Shown here in pieces: positions 8,763 through 16,179 of a stretch of 54,445 nucleotides of DNA (the stretch's first letter is position 1; the number at the start of each line of letters is the position of its first letter). The notes beneath the pieces are model-generated. The model had not been told where the DNA came from and did not search any database. It was given only the letters and a program-made list of their open reading frames with translations. The stretch comes from JANWHZ01 sp035758575 (GTDB taxonomy: Bacteria; Patescibacteriota; Saccharimonadia; Saccharimonadales; UBA4665). A program made the translations under genes and the position numbers. Location: contig DASTXH010000033.1 in the NCBI GenBank assembly GCA_035758575.1, forward strand, positions 1-54,445. Reading direction: 5' to 3'.

Positions 8763-9581
8763 TTAGGGCCGTGCAAAGCATTGCGCAAGGCCTTCGCTGG
8801 CGACAATTTGAAAGCCAGAAGCCTGTGCAATACTCGTTAATGCTGCGTGTTGCTGCTGTAGAGCCTCGGTAATAATAAAGACTCCGGTGGCGGGCTGTGC
8901 GTCTAATTGGTGGAAAATATCCCGGTAAAGATCAAGGCCGTCATCTCCGGCGAATAAAGCTTTTGGCGGTTCGTATGTCGCATCTTTGTTGATCACATAG
9001 CCGTTCGGAACATAGGGCAGATTGCAAAGTAGGACAAGTCGCGGGCGTAGTACGTCGGATGGTACGGCTTGCAGCAGTGACCCTTCGAAAAAGGCAATTG
9101 CCGCGTTGTGTTTGCTCGCATTGGCTCCGGCTATGGCTAAGCATGCGGGGTCAATGTCGGTTGCGATTACCGGCGCGTTAGGGAAAATGCACTTGGCAGT
9201 AATAGCCAGTGCGCCGCTACCTGTACCGATATCGATGATTGTTGCGCTTTGCGCTGGCATGTATTGTTTGAGGAGATCTATCATGGCTTCAGATTCTGGC
9301 CGCGGGACGAGTACGTGCTCGTCCACGGCGAATGTTCGGCTATAGAATTCTGTATGTCCGCGAATGTAGGCAAGCGGCTCGTGTTGTACTCTACGCCGCA
9401 AGTTTTCGGTAAGTATGACCAGCTGTTGGTCTGAAATGATCTGTTCTGGGTAGGCAAGTAGGTGAGTACGATTTGTGTTCAGCGCATCTTCCAGCAGCAC
9501 TAGACAGTCGAGCCGGGCGGTTTGAATGCCATGTTTTAATAGAAGAGCGGTGTTTTCGCGAATGAACTCCAGTACGGTCAT
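8763..9581 (-). CDS. prmC: release factor glutamine methyltransferase PrmC
   Basis: SAM-dependent enzyme, 272 residues, that N5-methylates the Gln of the GGQ motif in RF1 and RF2. The N-terminal helical substrate-binding domain is about 1-80. The Rossmann domain has IDIGTGSGALAI near residue 118. The catalytic (N/D)PPY motif reads NLPYVP here. The ATG at 9581 lies 13 nt past the prfA stop and has no Shine-Dalgarno, so coupling to prfA translation is likely. The frame stays open 25 codons upstream, but that part overlaps prfA and lacks family similarity. The rpmE-prfA-prmC order is common in bacteria. Confidence 0.92.
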   Translation of the reverse strand: MTVLEFIRENTALLLKHGIQTARLDCLVLLEDALNTNRTHLLAYPEQIISDQQLVILTENLRRRVQHEPLAYIRGHTEFYSRTFAVDEHVLVPRPESEAMIDLLKQYMPAQSATIIDIGTGSGALAITAKCIFPNAPVIATDIDPACLAIAGANASKHNAAIAFFEGSLLQAVPSDVLRPRLVLLCNLPYVPNGYVINKDATYEPPKALFAGDDGLDLYRDIFHQLDAQPATGVFIITEALQQQHAALTSIAQASGFQIVASEGLAQCFARP

Positions 9582-9594
9582 AAGGGGGTGTTTG

Positions 9595-10653
9595 TTAGTT
9601 CCCCTGAGCGAGCAAATCATGCTCGGCGGCCTGCAGGCTTTGAATGAGGTCGTCAATCTCGCCGTTTAGCGCGCCCGGTATATTGCTACGGGAATAGCCA
9701 ATACGGTGGTCGGTAATGCGGTCTTGCGGGAAATTGTAGGTGCGGATTTTTTCGCTGCGCTCGCCGGAGCCAATCAGTTTCTTGCGTGCTTCGGAAAGCT
9801 GCTTTTGGTCTTCTTCCAGCTTGCGCTGCAAGAGGCGCGACCGCAACACCGACATGGCTTTCTCTTTGTTCTTGGTTTGCGACTTTTCATCCTGGCAGGT
9901 AACGATCATGCCGGTCGGCAAGTGGGTGATGCGCACGGCTGAGTCGGTCGTGTTGACACTTTGTCCGCCGTGGCCGGAAGAACGGTAGACGTCAATGCGC
10001 AGGTCGCCTTGGTTAATAGCTATATCGGACTCTTCTGCTTCCGGTAAGACCGCTACGGTAACCGTAGAGGTGTGGATGCGCCCCTGGCTTTCGGTAACGG
10101 GCACGCGCTGTACGCGGTGTACACCAGCTTCAAACTTGAGCTGCTTGTAGGCAGACAAACCATGTACGCCAAAGATGATTTCCTTGAAGCCGCCAGCTTC
10201 AGATGGTGACTCGCTGATCAGCTCCAGCTTATAGTTGTGTGTTTCGGCCCAGCGGGCATACATGCGGTACAGTTCGGCAGCAAACAAACTGGCCTCGTCA
10301 CCGCCCGCCGCAGCGCGGATCTCCATAATCACGTCACGGTCGTTATTCGGGTCTTGGGGTGTCAGGGCTTCTATCAGCTGCTCTTCATTGGTGCTAAGCT
10401 TGGCCGCTATATCGTCCAGCTCAAGCTGGGCCATATCCTGTAGCTCGGCATCATCGCCCGTCGCAAGCTCCTGGGCGGATATGCGGTCTTTGAGTAGCCG
10501 AGAGCGTTCGTTGAGTAACGATATAGTATATTCAAGTTCACTGCGGCGCTTGGCCAGCTTGGGGTACGAGGGCGAACTGAATACGTCTGGATCCTGGAGC
10601 CGTTGTTCTAACTCGGCAAATTCGGTACGGAGGAGTTGTTCTTTGTGTTCCAT
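9595..10653 (-). CDS. prfA: peptide chain release factor 1
   Basis: Class I release factor RF1, 352 residues, which reads UAA and UAG. The codon-recognition tripeptide is PVT, in a VPVTESQGRIHTS context that marks RF1 rather than RF2. The GGQ motif (SGHGGQSVNTTDSAVR) in domain 3 triggers peptide release and is the PrmC target. The ATG has AAGGA 8 nt upstream. Together with prfB at 34800 it shows that all three stop codons are used. Confidence 0.97.
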   Translation of the reverse strand: MEHKEQLLRTEFAELEQRLQDPDVFSSPSYPKLAKRRSELEYTISLLNERSRLLKDRISAQELATGDDAELQDMAQLELDDIAAKLSTNEEQLIEALTPQDPNNDRDVIMEIRAAAGGDEASLFAAELYRMYARWAETHNYKLELISESPSEAGGFKEIIFGVHGLSAYKQLKFEAGVHRVQRVPVTESQGRIHTSTVTVAVLPEAEESDIAINQGDLRIDVYRSSGHGGQSVNTTDSAVRITHLPTGMIVTCQDEKSQTKNKEKAMSVLRSRLLQRKLEEDQKQLSEARKKLIGSGERSEKIRTYNFPQDRITDHRIGYSRSNIPGALNGEIDDLIQSLQAAEHDLLAQGN

Positions 10654-10674
10654 AGTGTGTCCTTACATAAGGAA

Positions 10675-10680
10675 ATTATA
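10675..10680 (-). promoter_or_regulatory. prfA -10 box
   Basis: TATAAT on the minus strand (10680-10675) lies just past the rpmE terminator. It would give a leader of about 15 nt that includes the AAGGA ribosome-binding site. The -35 is weak. Confidence 0.6.
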
Positions 10681-10686
10681 CAAACA

Positions 10687-10722
10687 AAAAACCATCGCGT
10701 ACCAGAAGGGGCGATGGTTTTT
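10687..10722. terminator. rpmE intrinsic terminator
   Basis: Perfect 12-bp stem (10687-10698 with 10711-10722; core CCATCGC/GCGATGG) with A/T flanks that supply a U-tract on either strand. It ends the rpmE transcript on the minus strand, upstream of the prfA promoter. Confidence 0.88.
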
Positions 10723-10734
10723 GCGGCATAGCAG

Positions 10735-11085
10735 CTAGCGCTTGGGGGCGTCGGCTTTTTTGCTTTCGGCCTTTTGAACCTTGGCGGACAGACGGGCGGC
10801 ACGCTTTTGGGCGGCTGCGGCGCGCTTCTCGCGTGCGGCTTCACCGCTTGCGGCACGAGCCTTGAATCGGTCGACGCGGCCTTCAACGTCTACGATGCGC
10901 TCTTCACCCGTAAAGAACGGATGTGAGCTGCCAGAGATGTGCACCTTTACCAGCGGGTAGGTGGCGCCGTCGAGCTCAATAGTCTCTTGGGTCGCGACCG
11001 TGGAGCGGGTAAGGTACGTCTTGCCGTTGTTGAGATCCTGGAACACAACAGGGCGATAGGTTTTTGGATGTAAATCTTTCTTCAT
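10735..11085 (-). CDS. rpmE2: 50S ribosomal protein L31, type B, with basic tail
   Basis: The first 80 or so residues match L31: MKKDLHPKTYRPVVFQD start and SHPFFTG motif. No zinc-ligand Cys is present, so it is the type B (C-minus) form. At 116 residues it is longer than the usual 80-90 because of an Ala/Lys/Arg-rich tail (about 85-116), probably an rRNA-binding extension. It is transcribed divergently from rpsB across 227 bp and has its own consensus promoter. Confidence 0.93.
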   Translation of the reverse strand: MKKDLHPKTYRPVVFQDLNNGKTYLTRSTVATQETIELDGATYPLVKVHISGSSHPFFTGEERIVDVEGRVDRFKARAASGEAAREKRAAAAQKRAARLSAKVQKAESKKADAPKR

Positions 11086-11096
11086 AGCTTCAGGTG

Positions 11097-11125
11097 ATTA
11101 TATCTGTTGTCCCCTGAATTGTCAA
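11097..11125 (-). promoter_or_regulatory. consensus rpmE promoter
   Basis: On the minus strand a perfect TTGACA (11125-11120), 17-nt spacer and perfect TATAAT (11102-11097). The box ends 11 nt before the rpmE ATG, so the 5' leader should be only about 5 nt, with no room for a normal Shine-Dalgarno. Confidence 0.85.
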
Positions 11126-11161
11126 AAGGGAAATGCCTGCCTTGTGCATCTGGGCTGTATC

Positions 11162-11170
11162 TGTTATTAT
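11162..11170 (+). promoter_or_regulatory. rpsB extended -10 and long leader
   Basis: TGT-TATTAT at 11162-11170, with a weak TTGTGC 17 nt further upstream. The leader of about 135 nt to the rpsB ATG can fold hairpins, including CCATC/GATGG around 11220-11233. This could be a ribosomal-protein autoregulatory leader, but I recognise no specific motif. Confidence 0.5.
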
Positions 11171-11312
11171 ACAGATGTTTTATTACTAAGCAGGCAGGAC
11201 GATAATCCTCCTTTATGATCCATCGCTTGATGGACACTAAGGTACAACGCCGGCAGCCGAGAAAAGCTGCGCCAGGTGCGTCCTTGCCGAAGAGAAAGGA
11301 TTTATTAACGAT

Positions 11313-12044
11313 ATGTCTACCGTAAATGTAGATATCAAAAAACTGTTTGAGTCTGGCGCTCACTTCGGGCACAAGACCAGCCGTTGGCACCCAAAGATGG
11401 CGCCATACATCCATAGCAAGCGCAACGGTTCGCACATCATTGACCTTGTGCAGACTGTAGAACATATGGAAAAAGCGCTTGATTTTATGGCACAGACTGC
11501 TGCTGCCGGCAAGCAAGTGCTGTTTGTAGGCACGAAGCGCCAAGCGCAAGATGTGGTTAAGCAGCTGGCCGAAGATGCCGGTATGCCCTATGTAACCGAG
11601 CGCTGGCTGGGTGGCATGCTGACCAACTGGAGCACCATTGGCGGCCGCGTAAAGCATCTGAAAGACCTAGAAGCTCGCATGGCTTCCGGCGAACTTGCAG
11701 GCAAGTACAACAAGCTTGAAGTGCAGCGCTTCCAGGAAGAAATAGATGGCATGAACGCCATTTATGGTGGCATCAAAGACATGAATAGCCGACCAGGCGT
11801 CGTAGTTATCTTCGATATCGTTGATGATGTAAATGCTGTCCGTGAAGCCCGCAAGATGCGCATCCCTGTCGTTGGCCTAGTGGACACTAACGCTGATCCG
11901 ACTGCAGTTGACTATCCAATTCCATGCAACGACGATGCTATCAAGGCGCTACAGGTTGTGGCTGAGTACATGGCGGCAGCCATCACCGAAGGCAAAGCAA
12001 AGGCCAAGAAACCTGCGGACGATAAAGAAAAAGTAGCCGCGTAA
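11313..12044 (+). CDS. rpsB: 30S ribosomal protein S2
   Basis: S2 of 243 residues with the diagnostic GAHFGHKTSRWHPKM N-terminus, the FVGTKRQAQ segment and the RWLGGMLTNW motif. The C-terminus is Lys/Ala-rich. It leads the rpsB-tsf pair; tsf starts 24 nt downstream. A long untranslated leader precedes it. Confidence 0.97.
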   Translation: MSTVNVDIKKLFESGAHFGHKTSRWHPKMAPYIHSKRNGSHIIDLVQTVEHMEKALDFMAQTAAAGKQVLFVGTKRQAQDVVKQLAEDAGMPYVTERWLGGMLTNWSTIGGRVKHLKDLEARMASGELAGKYNKLEVQRFQEEIDGMNAIYGGIKDMNSRPGVVVIFDIVDDVNAVREARKMRIPVVGLVDTNADPTAVDYPIPCNDDAIKALQVVAEYMAAAITEGKAKAKKPADDKEKVAA

Positions 12045-12068
12045 AGACGAAGAAAAGGGAGGAAGATT

Positions 12069-12665
12069 ATGGCGGTAGATATTGCACTGGTAAAGCGCCT
12101 GAAAGACCTGACAGGCGTAGGCCTGACCGATGCCAAGGGTGCATTGGAAGAGGCTAACGGCGATTTTGATGCAGCCCTGGCTGCTATGCGCAAAAAAGGC
12201 CTGACCAAGGCCGAGAAGCGCGGCGAGCGGGAAGCTCGAGCCGGCGTCATCGGTACCTATAACCACGATAATCGTATTGGTGTTTTGGTGGAAGTAAACT
12301 GCGAAACCGATTTCGTTGCCCGCAACGATATCTTTACGGCGCTCGTCCGTGACCTGGCTATGCACATTGCCGCCAGCAGCCCTGAATATGTCAGCATCGA
12401 TGACATTTCGGCTGAATCACGTGACAAGGTGACGGCTGAGTTTACTGAAAAGGCATCCAGCGAAGGCAAGCCAGCCGATATGGTGGCTAAAATTGTAGAC
12501 GGCCAGGTAAAGAAATACTTTGCCGAGCGCTGTTTGCTTGACCAGCCGTTCGTAAAAAACCCCGATCAGACAGTGGGTGACTACGTGCGTGAACACAATG
12601 CTCGCCTGGGTGAGAACATTGTCGTGCGTCGCTTTAGCCGCATGGCTCTTGGCGAAGTGGCCTAA
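12069..12665 (+). CDS. tsf: elongation factor Ts
   Basis: EF-Ts, the nucleotide-exchange factor for EF-Tu, 198 residues, which is the short form without a full C-terminal dimerisation domain. The UBA-like N-terminal domain has LTGVGLTDAKGALEEANGD. The core has VEVNCETDFVARN. A strong GGGAGG lies just before the ATG. It is co-transcribed with rpsB. A 9-bp GC-rich hairpin without a U-tract follows at 12692-12715. Confidence 0.97.
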   Translation: MAVDIALVKRLKDLTGVGLTDAKGALEEANGDFDAALAAMRKKGLTKAEKRGEREARAGVIGTYNHDNRIGVLVEVNCETDFVARNDIFTALVRDLAMHIAASSPEYVSIDDISAESRDKVTAEFTEKASSEGKPADMVAKIVDGQVKKYFAERCLLDQPFVKNPDQTVGDYVREHNARLGENIVVRRFSRMALGEVA

Positions 12666-12691
12666 GCAGCCTATCCTGCTAATAGTACTGG

Positions 12692-12715
12692 AGAGCCCGG
12701 CATCGTCCGGGCTCT
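12692..12715 (+). terminator. hairpin after tsf, no U-tract
   Basis: AGAGCCCGG (12692-12700) pairs with CCGGGCTCT (12707-12715) around a 6-nt loop. The downstream bases are not T-rich, so it may be a processing or attenuating hairpin rather than an efficient terminator. A new -10 (TACAAT, 12738-12743) precedes frr. Confidence 0.5.
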
Positions 12716-12737
12716 GGTAGTTGCACCCCTCACACGT

Positions 12738-12743
12738 TACAAT
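12738..12743 (+). promoter_or_regulatory. frr -10 box
   Basis: TACAAT ends 18 nt before the frr ATG. The predicted transcription start is at the AAGGAG (12751-12756) that serves as the ribosome-binding site, so the mRNA would begin with its own Shine-Dalgarno. Confidence 0.5.
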
Positions 12744-12761
12744 GGAACCGAAGGAGAACTA

Positions 12762-13325
12762 ATGAACCCGACACAAATTGTGAATGACACCAAGCAGAAG
12801 TTTTCGAATGCCCTCGTGCATTTTACGAGCGAGCTGAAGCGGCTGCGCACCGGGCGGGCGCACGCCAGCATGCTGGACGGAGTGATGGTAGAGGCCTACG
12901 GTTCGCCAATGCCACTGAATCAGGTGGCGACAGTTGTAGCTGTTGATGCACAATTGATCCAGATCACACCGTTTGACCCCAGCAACCTTCAGGCAATTGC
13001 CAGCGCGATCCGTAATAATCCATCATTAGGGCTTAACCCAACCGACGACGGCCGGGTGGTGCGGGTACCCATCCCACCACTTAACGAAGAACGGCGTCGT
13101 GAACTTGCAAAAATCATTGGCCAAAAACAGGAAGAATGCATGGTAGCTATGCGCAATATCCGCCGCGAGGCGCTAGACAGCATTGAAGCCGCCAAGAAAG
13201 ACAAGCAAGTCGGCGAAGATGATGCCAAGCGCCTGGAAAAGCAGGTTGAGGATAGCTTGAACGCCACACGCGCCGAGGTGGAGTCGGCGTCGAAGGCCAA
13301 AGAGCACGAAATAATGACCGTCTGA
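12762..13325 (+). CDS. frr: ribosome recycling factor
   Basis: RRF, 187 residues, which splits post-termination ribosomes together with EF-G. Typical three-helix-bundle signatures are LKRLRTGRAHASMLD, YGSPMPLNQVA and the P(I/L)PPLNEERRREL motif. Shine-Dalgarno AAGGAG lies 5 nt before the ATG. The next gene, uppS, starts 19 nt later and is probably in the same transcript. pyrH, which often separates tsf and frr, is absent here. Confidence 0.97.
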   Translation: MNPTQIVNDTKQKFSNALVHFTSELKRLRTGRAHASMLDGVMVEAYGSPMPLNQVATVVAVDAQLIQITPFDPSNLQAIASAIRNNPSLGLNPTDDGRVVRVPIPPLNEERRRELAKIIGQKQEECMVAMRNIRREALDSIEAAKKDKQVGEDDAKRLEKQVEDSLNATRAEVESASKAKEHEIMTV

Positions 13326-13344
13326 TAAGGGCGGAGGAGGATCT

Positions 13345-14043
13345 ATGAGCGAAGGGAAGGCGGCAGTGCCGCAGCACCTAGGGCTTATTATCGACGGCAA
13401 CCGCCGTTGGGCGCATATGCAGCGTCTGCCAATTTCCGAGGGACACCGACGGGGCTACCTTAATGTGCGTACTATCGCGGCGGCGGCGATGCGCCGGGGC
13501 ATACGATACCTGTCGGCATACGTGTTTTCGACCGAAAACTGGAAGCGTGACGAGCAAGAGGTTCGCGACCTGATGAAGCTATTATCATGGGTGCTGAAGC
13601 ACGAGGTGAAGCAGCTACATAAAGAAGGCATACGTCTGCGTGTAGCGGGGTCGCGCGTGCGATTGGGCGTGGCCATGGTGCGGGCAATTTTGCATGCCGA
13701 AGATATGACGAAAGACAACACGCGTGGCACGCTGCTGCTATGTCTGGACTATGGCGGTCAGCAGGAAATTGTTGATGCTGTTAAGCGTATTGCTGCTTCT
13801 GGCATTGAGCCAGACGAAATCACGCCGGAGCTTATCACGCATCATCTGTATGCGCCGGATGTACCGGCGCCGGATCTTATCATCCGTACGTCAGGCGAAC
13901 AGCGCCTAAGTAACTTTATGTTGTGGGGCTCGGCATATAGCGAGCTGGCTTTTCCCGAAAAGAACTGGCCGGACTTTACCGAGGAAGATTTGGACGGCAT
14001 CCTAGCAGATTATGCTGCCCGACATCGTAGGTTTGGAAAATAA
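13345..14043 (+). CDS. uppS: isoprenyl (undecaprenyl) diphosphate synthase
   Basis: Cis-prenyltransferase of 232 residues that makes the lipid carrier for peptidoglycan and glycan assembly. The catalytic Asp17 lies in the LIIDGNRRWA motif. FSTENW and RTSGEQRLSNFMLW, which bind the diphosphate and the allylic substrate, are intact. The ATG follows a strong GGAGGAGG. It sits between frr and rseP as in many bacteria, but cdsA and dxr, usual members of this cluster, are missing. The cell may obtain isoprenoid precursors in another way. Confidence 0.95.
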   Translation: MSEGKAAVPQHLGLIIDGNRRWAHMQRLPISEGHRRGYLNVRTIAAAAMRRGIRYLSAYVFSTENWKRDEQEVRDLMKLLSWVLKHEVKQLHKEGIRLRVAGSRVRLGVAMVRAILHAEDMTKDNTRGTLLLCLDYGGQQEIVDAVKRIAASGIEPDEITPELITHHLYAPDVPAPDLIIRTSGEQRLSNFMLWGSAYSELAFPEKNWPDFTEEDLDGILADYAARHRRFGK

Positions 14044-14076
14044 GATATAAGGCCTATGTTTATCAGATATTTACGA

Positions 14077-14082
14077 TATAAT
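14077..14082 (+). promoter_or_regulatory. rseP -10 box, near-leaderless
   Basis: Consensus TATAAT ends 10 nt before the rseP ATG (14093). The leader would be about 4 nt, and there is no Shine-Dalgarno. Confidence 0.65.
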
Positions 14083-14092
14083 ACCCACTAAC

Positions 14093-15286
14093 ATGTCTGT
14101 TGTACTCTTGATTGTAGGGCTGCTGCTCTTTGTGGGGCTGGTAGTGGCACACGAGTGGGGGCATTTTATTATGGCCCGCTGCGGTGGTGTGGAGATTGAA
14201 GAATTTGGTATCGGCTTTCCTCCTAGATTGTTCAAGAAACGCACCAAGGGCGGTTGGTTGTTCACGGTGAACCTGTTGCCGTTAGGCGGCTTCGTGAAGC
14301 TGAAGGGCGAGCACGACACCGACACGCTAAAGGGCAGCTTCGGTGCCGCCAGCCTAGCCGTTAAGACCCGTATTATGATTGCCGGCGTGGCTATGAATTT
14401 GCTAGTTGCGTATATGTTGCTGGTAGTACTGGCGCTGGTAGGCATGCCGCAGTTGGTACACAATCAATTTGTAATCAAAAGCGATGCGATGTATATGCAG
14501 CATGCGCAGCGGTATGTGGCTGCTGGGCAAATAGAGTCCGGCTCGCCTGCGGCGCAAGCTGGCATCAAACCAGACGACGCATTGCTGTCATTTGGAGTAG
14601 CGGGCAACATGAAGGCGCTGACCTCGCCCGATACCCTCCCGCAACTCACGAGCCAATATGCGGGTAAGCAAGTGCAGGTAGTATATAGGCATGGTGATAG
14701 TGGCCCGGTTCTCCAGAAGACCGTCACGCTGCGTACTGCTGCTGTAGTGGATGCGGCCAAAGCCGCAGGCAAACAGATAGGCTATTTTGGCGTCAGCGTA
14801 TATCCGGCCCAAACGGGGGCAGATATTGTCCGCTCTACGTGGTCGGCGCCAATTGTAGCGGCCGGTGTAACCAAGCAATTTATCGTATTGACGTTTGAAG
14901 GTTTGGGCAAGGCCTTGGCTGGGCTCGGTGGTACTATTGCCGGCACGATCACGGGCAACACGCATGCCCGCGAAGTCGCGCAAACCGAGGCATCGTCACA
15001 GGTTACCGGTCCGGTGGGTATCTTCTTCGTATTGAAATACGGCAGCACCCTTGGTATACGATTTATGTTGTTTATCGTGGCAATCATTTCGCTGACGTTG
15101 GCAATCATGAATATCCTGCCTATTCCGGCGCTTGATGGTGGTCGGCTGTGGATGATGCTTATTAGTCGCGCATTGCGTCATCCTCTAAGTGCAAAGCGGG
15201 AAGAGGCCATAACCGCTACGGGCTTCGCGGTGTTGGTCGGGCTTATTATTTTAGTAACCATAGTTGATGTCAGACGATTCTTCTAG
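14093..15286 (+). CDS. rseP: site-2 zinc metalloprotease RseP
   Basis: Intramembrane M50 protease of 397 residues. The zinc motif HEWGH (residues 20-24) lies in the first membrane segment. A PDZ-like domain (about 140-215) precedes the C-terminal membrane segments, and the third zinc-ligand motif NILPIPALDGGRL lies near residue 340. In other bacteria it cleaves anti-sigma factors and signal-peptide remnants. The ATG follows from the leaderless-type promoter. The last 20 nt overlap the next gene. Confidence 0.94.
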   Translation: MSVVLLIVGLLLFVGLVVAHEWGHFIMARCGGVEIEEFGIGFPPRLFKKRTKGGWLFTVNLLPLGGFVKLKGEHDTDTLKGSFGAASLAVKTRIMIAGVAMNLLVAYMLLVVLALVGMPQLVHNQFVIKSDAMYMQHAQRYVAAGQIESGSPAAQAGIKPDDALLSFGVAGNMKALTSPDTLPQLTSQYAGKQVQVVYRHGDSGPVLQKTVTLRTAAVVDAAKAAGKQIGYFGVSVYPAQTGADIVRSTWSAPIVAAGVTKQFIVLTFEGLGKALAGLGGTIAGTITGNTHAREVAQTEASSQVTGPVGIFFVLKYGSTLGIRFMLFIVAIISLTLAIMNILPIPALDGGRLWMMLISRALRHPLSAKREEAITATGFAVLVGLIILVTIVDVRRFF

Positions 15287-16055
15287 CATAAGTGCCGCGA
15301 TGGGGCCACCGTCCACACGCCGGCTAAGCGTGGCGGTTATGGCTACCTTTGCAATCGTGGTTTTGTTCTTTGGTGCTCAGACACTCGGCAGCATACTTAT
15401 AAGCCTCATACCCGCAGCCCAGCACTGGTCGCACGTCCAGACAGATGATTGGCTGACGAATTCTATCGGTGCGCAGTTCGCGTTTGTGGCGGTTAGCGAC
15501 GGCTTGGTACTGGCAGGAATAGCTTGGCTGTTGAAACTGTTCCATTGGCGCTGGCAGGACATTGGCCTGAAATGGCCGAAACTGTGGCACATCGCTGTAG
15601 GCCTCGCGGCGGTAGTGCCCTATTATGCTGCGTACATCATGCTGGTAATGGGGCTGAAGGCGTTTATACCAGCGCTCAACATCGACCAAAAGCAAGAGAT
15701 AGGGTTCAACACTGTTCATGGCGGTATATCGCTGCTGATGACGTTTGTTAGTCTTGTTGTGATACCGCCGATCGTCGAAGAGGTCGCTATGCGCGGCTTT
15801 CTGTATACCGGCCTGCGCAAATGGCTGCCACGCATTGTTGCAGCGCTGGCGGTGAGCGCTCTGTTTGGTGCAGCACACTTGATGGAAGGTGGTGCGGCTG
15901 GCCCACTGTGGATTGGCGCTATAGATACTTTTACGCTATCGCTGGTGCTGGTGTCACTGCGGGAGATGACCGGCAACTTGTGGGCGGGCATCAGCCTGCA
16001 TGCTGCCAAAAACGGTATAGCGTTCATCCTCCTGTATCTTGTCGCTGGACGATAG
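15267..16055 (+). CDS. CPBP family intramembrane metalloprotease
   Basis: About 262 residues with seven or eight membrane segments. It has the CPBP/Abi signature: VEEVAMRGFLYTGL (EExxxR), FGAAHLMEG and NLWAGISLHAAKN. Relatives are CAAX-prenyl or Type II-processing-like glutamic membrane proteases, some linked to bacteriocin immunity. Substrates are unknown. The ATG at 15267 lies inside the end of rseP (20-nt overlap), so translation is coupled; a TTG three bases upstream is less likely. The proS promoter overlaps its 3' end. Confidence 0.88.
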   Translation: MSDDSSSISAAMGPPSTRRLSVAVMATFAIVVLFFGAQTLGSILISLIPAAQHWSHVQTDDWLTNSIGAQFAFVAVSDGLVLAGIAWLLKLFHWRWQDIGLKWPKLWHIAVGLAAVVPYYAAYIMLVMGLKAFIPALNIDQKQEIGFNTVHGGISLLMTFVSLVVIPPIVEEVAMRGFLYTGLRKWLPRIVAALAVSALFGAAHLMEGGAAGPLWIGAIDTFTLSLVLVSLREMTGNLWAGISLHAAKNGIAFILLYLVAGR

Positions 16056-16064
16056 TGGTACAAT
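16056..16064 (+). promoter_or_regulatory. proS leader promoter, extended -10
   Basis: TGG-TACAAT; the hexamer (16059-16064) ends 8 nt before the ATG of the leader ORF. It overlaps the stop region of the upstream CPBP gene. Confidence 0.7.
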
Positions 16065-16072
16065 AAAGTGCA

Positions 16073-16141
16073 ATGAACGCGACGCAACACCTTACCAGCT
16101 TGTTTATTCCGGCCTGCCGGCCGAATTGTTGTATTATCTAA
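16073..16141 (+). CDS. proS leader ORF, 22 codons with two Pro codons
   Basis: ATG placed 8 nt after an extended -10, so it is probably translated as a leaderless message. It encodes 22 residues. Codons 13-17 are CCG GCC TGC CGG CCG (Pro-Ala-Cys-Arg-Pro). Both Pro codons fall in the two arms of a hairpin (CGGCC 16110-16114 with GGCCG 16119-16123), followed by a U-rich AATTGTTGTATTAT. The design parallels the serS and glyS leaders, but cognate-codon enrichment is weaker. Confidence 0.45.
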   Translation: MNATQHLTSLFIPACRPNCCII

Positions 16142-16179
16142 GCAAGTGTTCTATATCAACAAGCACGAGGAGAAGCCTC

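Noticed and set aside
11171..11189. Four-codon ORF (ATG TTT TAT TAC TAA) at the start of the rpsB leader
   Set aside because: Only 4 nt separate it from the -10, so the transcript would probably begin after its A; it has no conserved feature.
16039..16179. N-terminal extension of ProRS from the longer open frame
   Set aside because: It overlaps the previous gene and its own promoter. ProRS similarity begins at 16180, which has a good ribosome-binding site.
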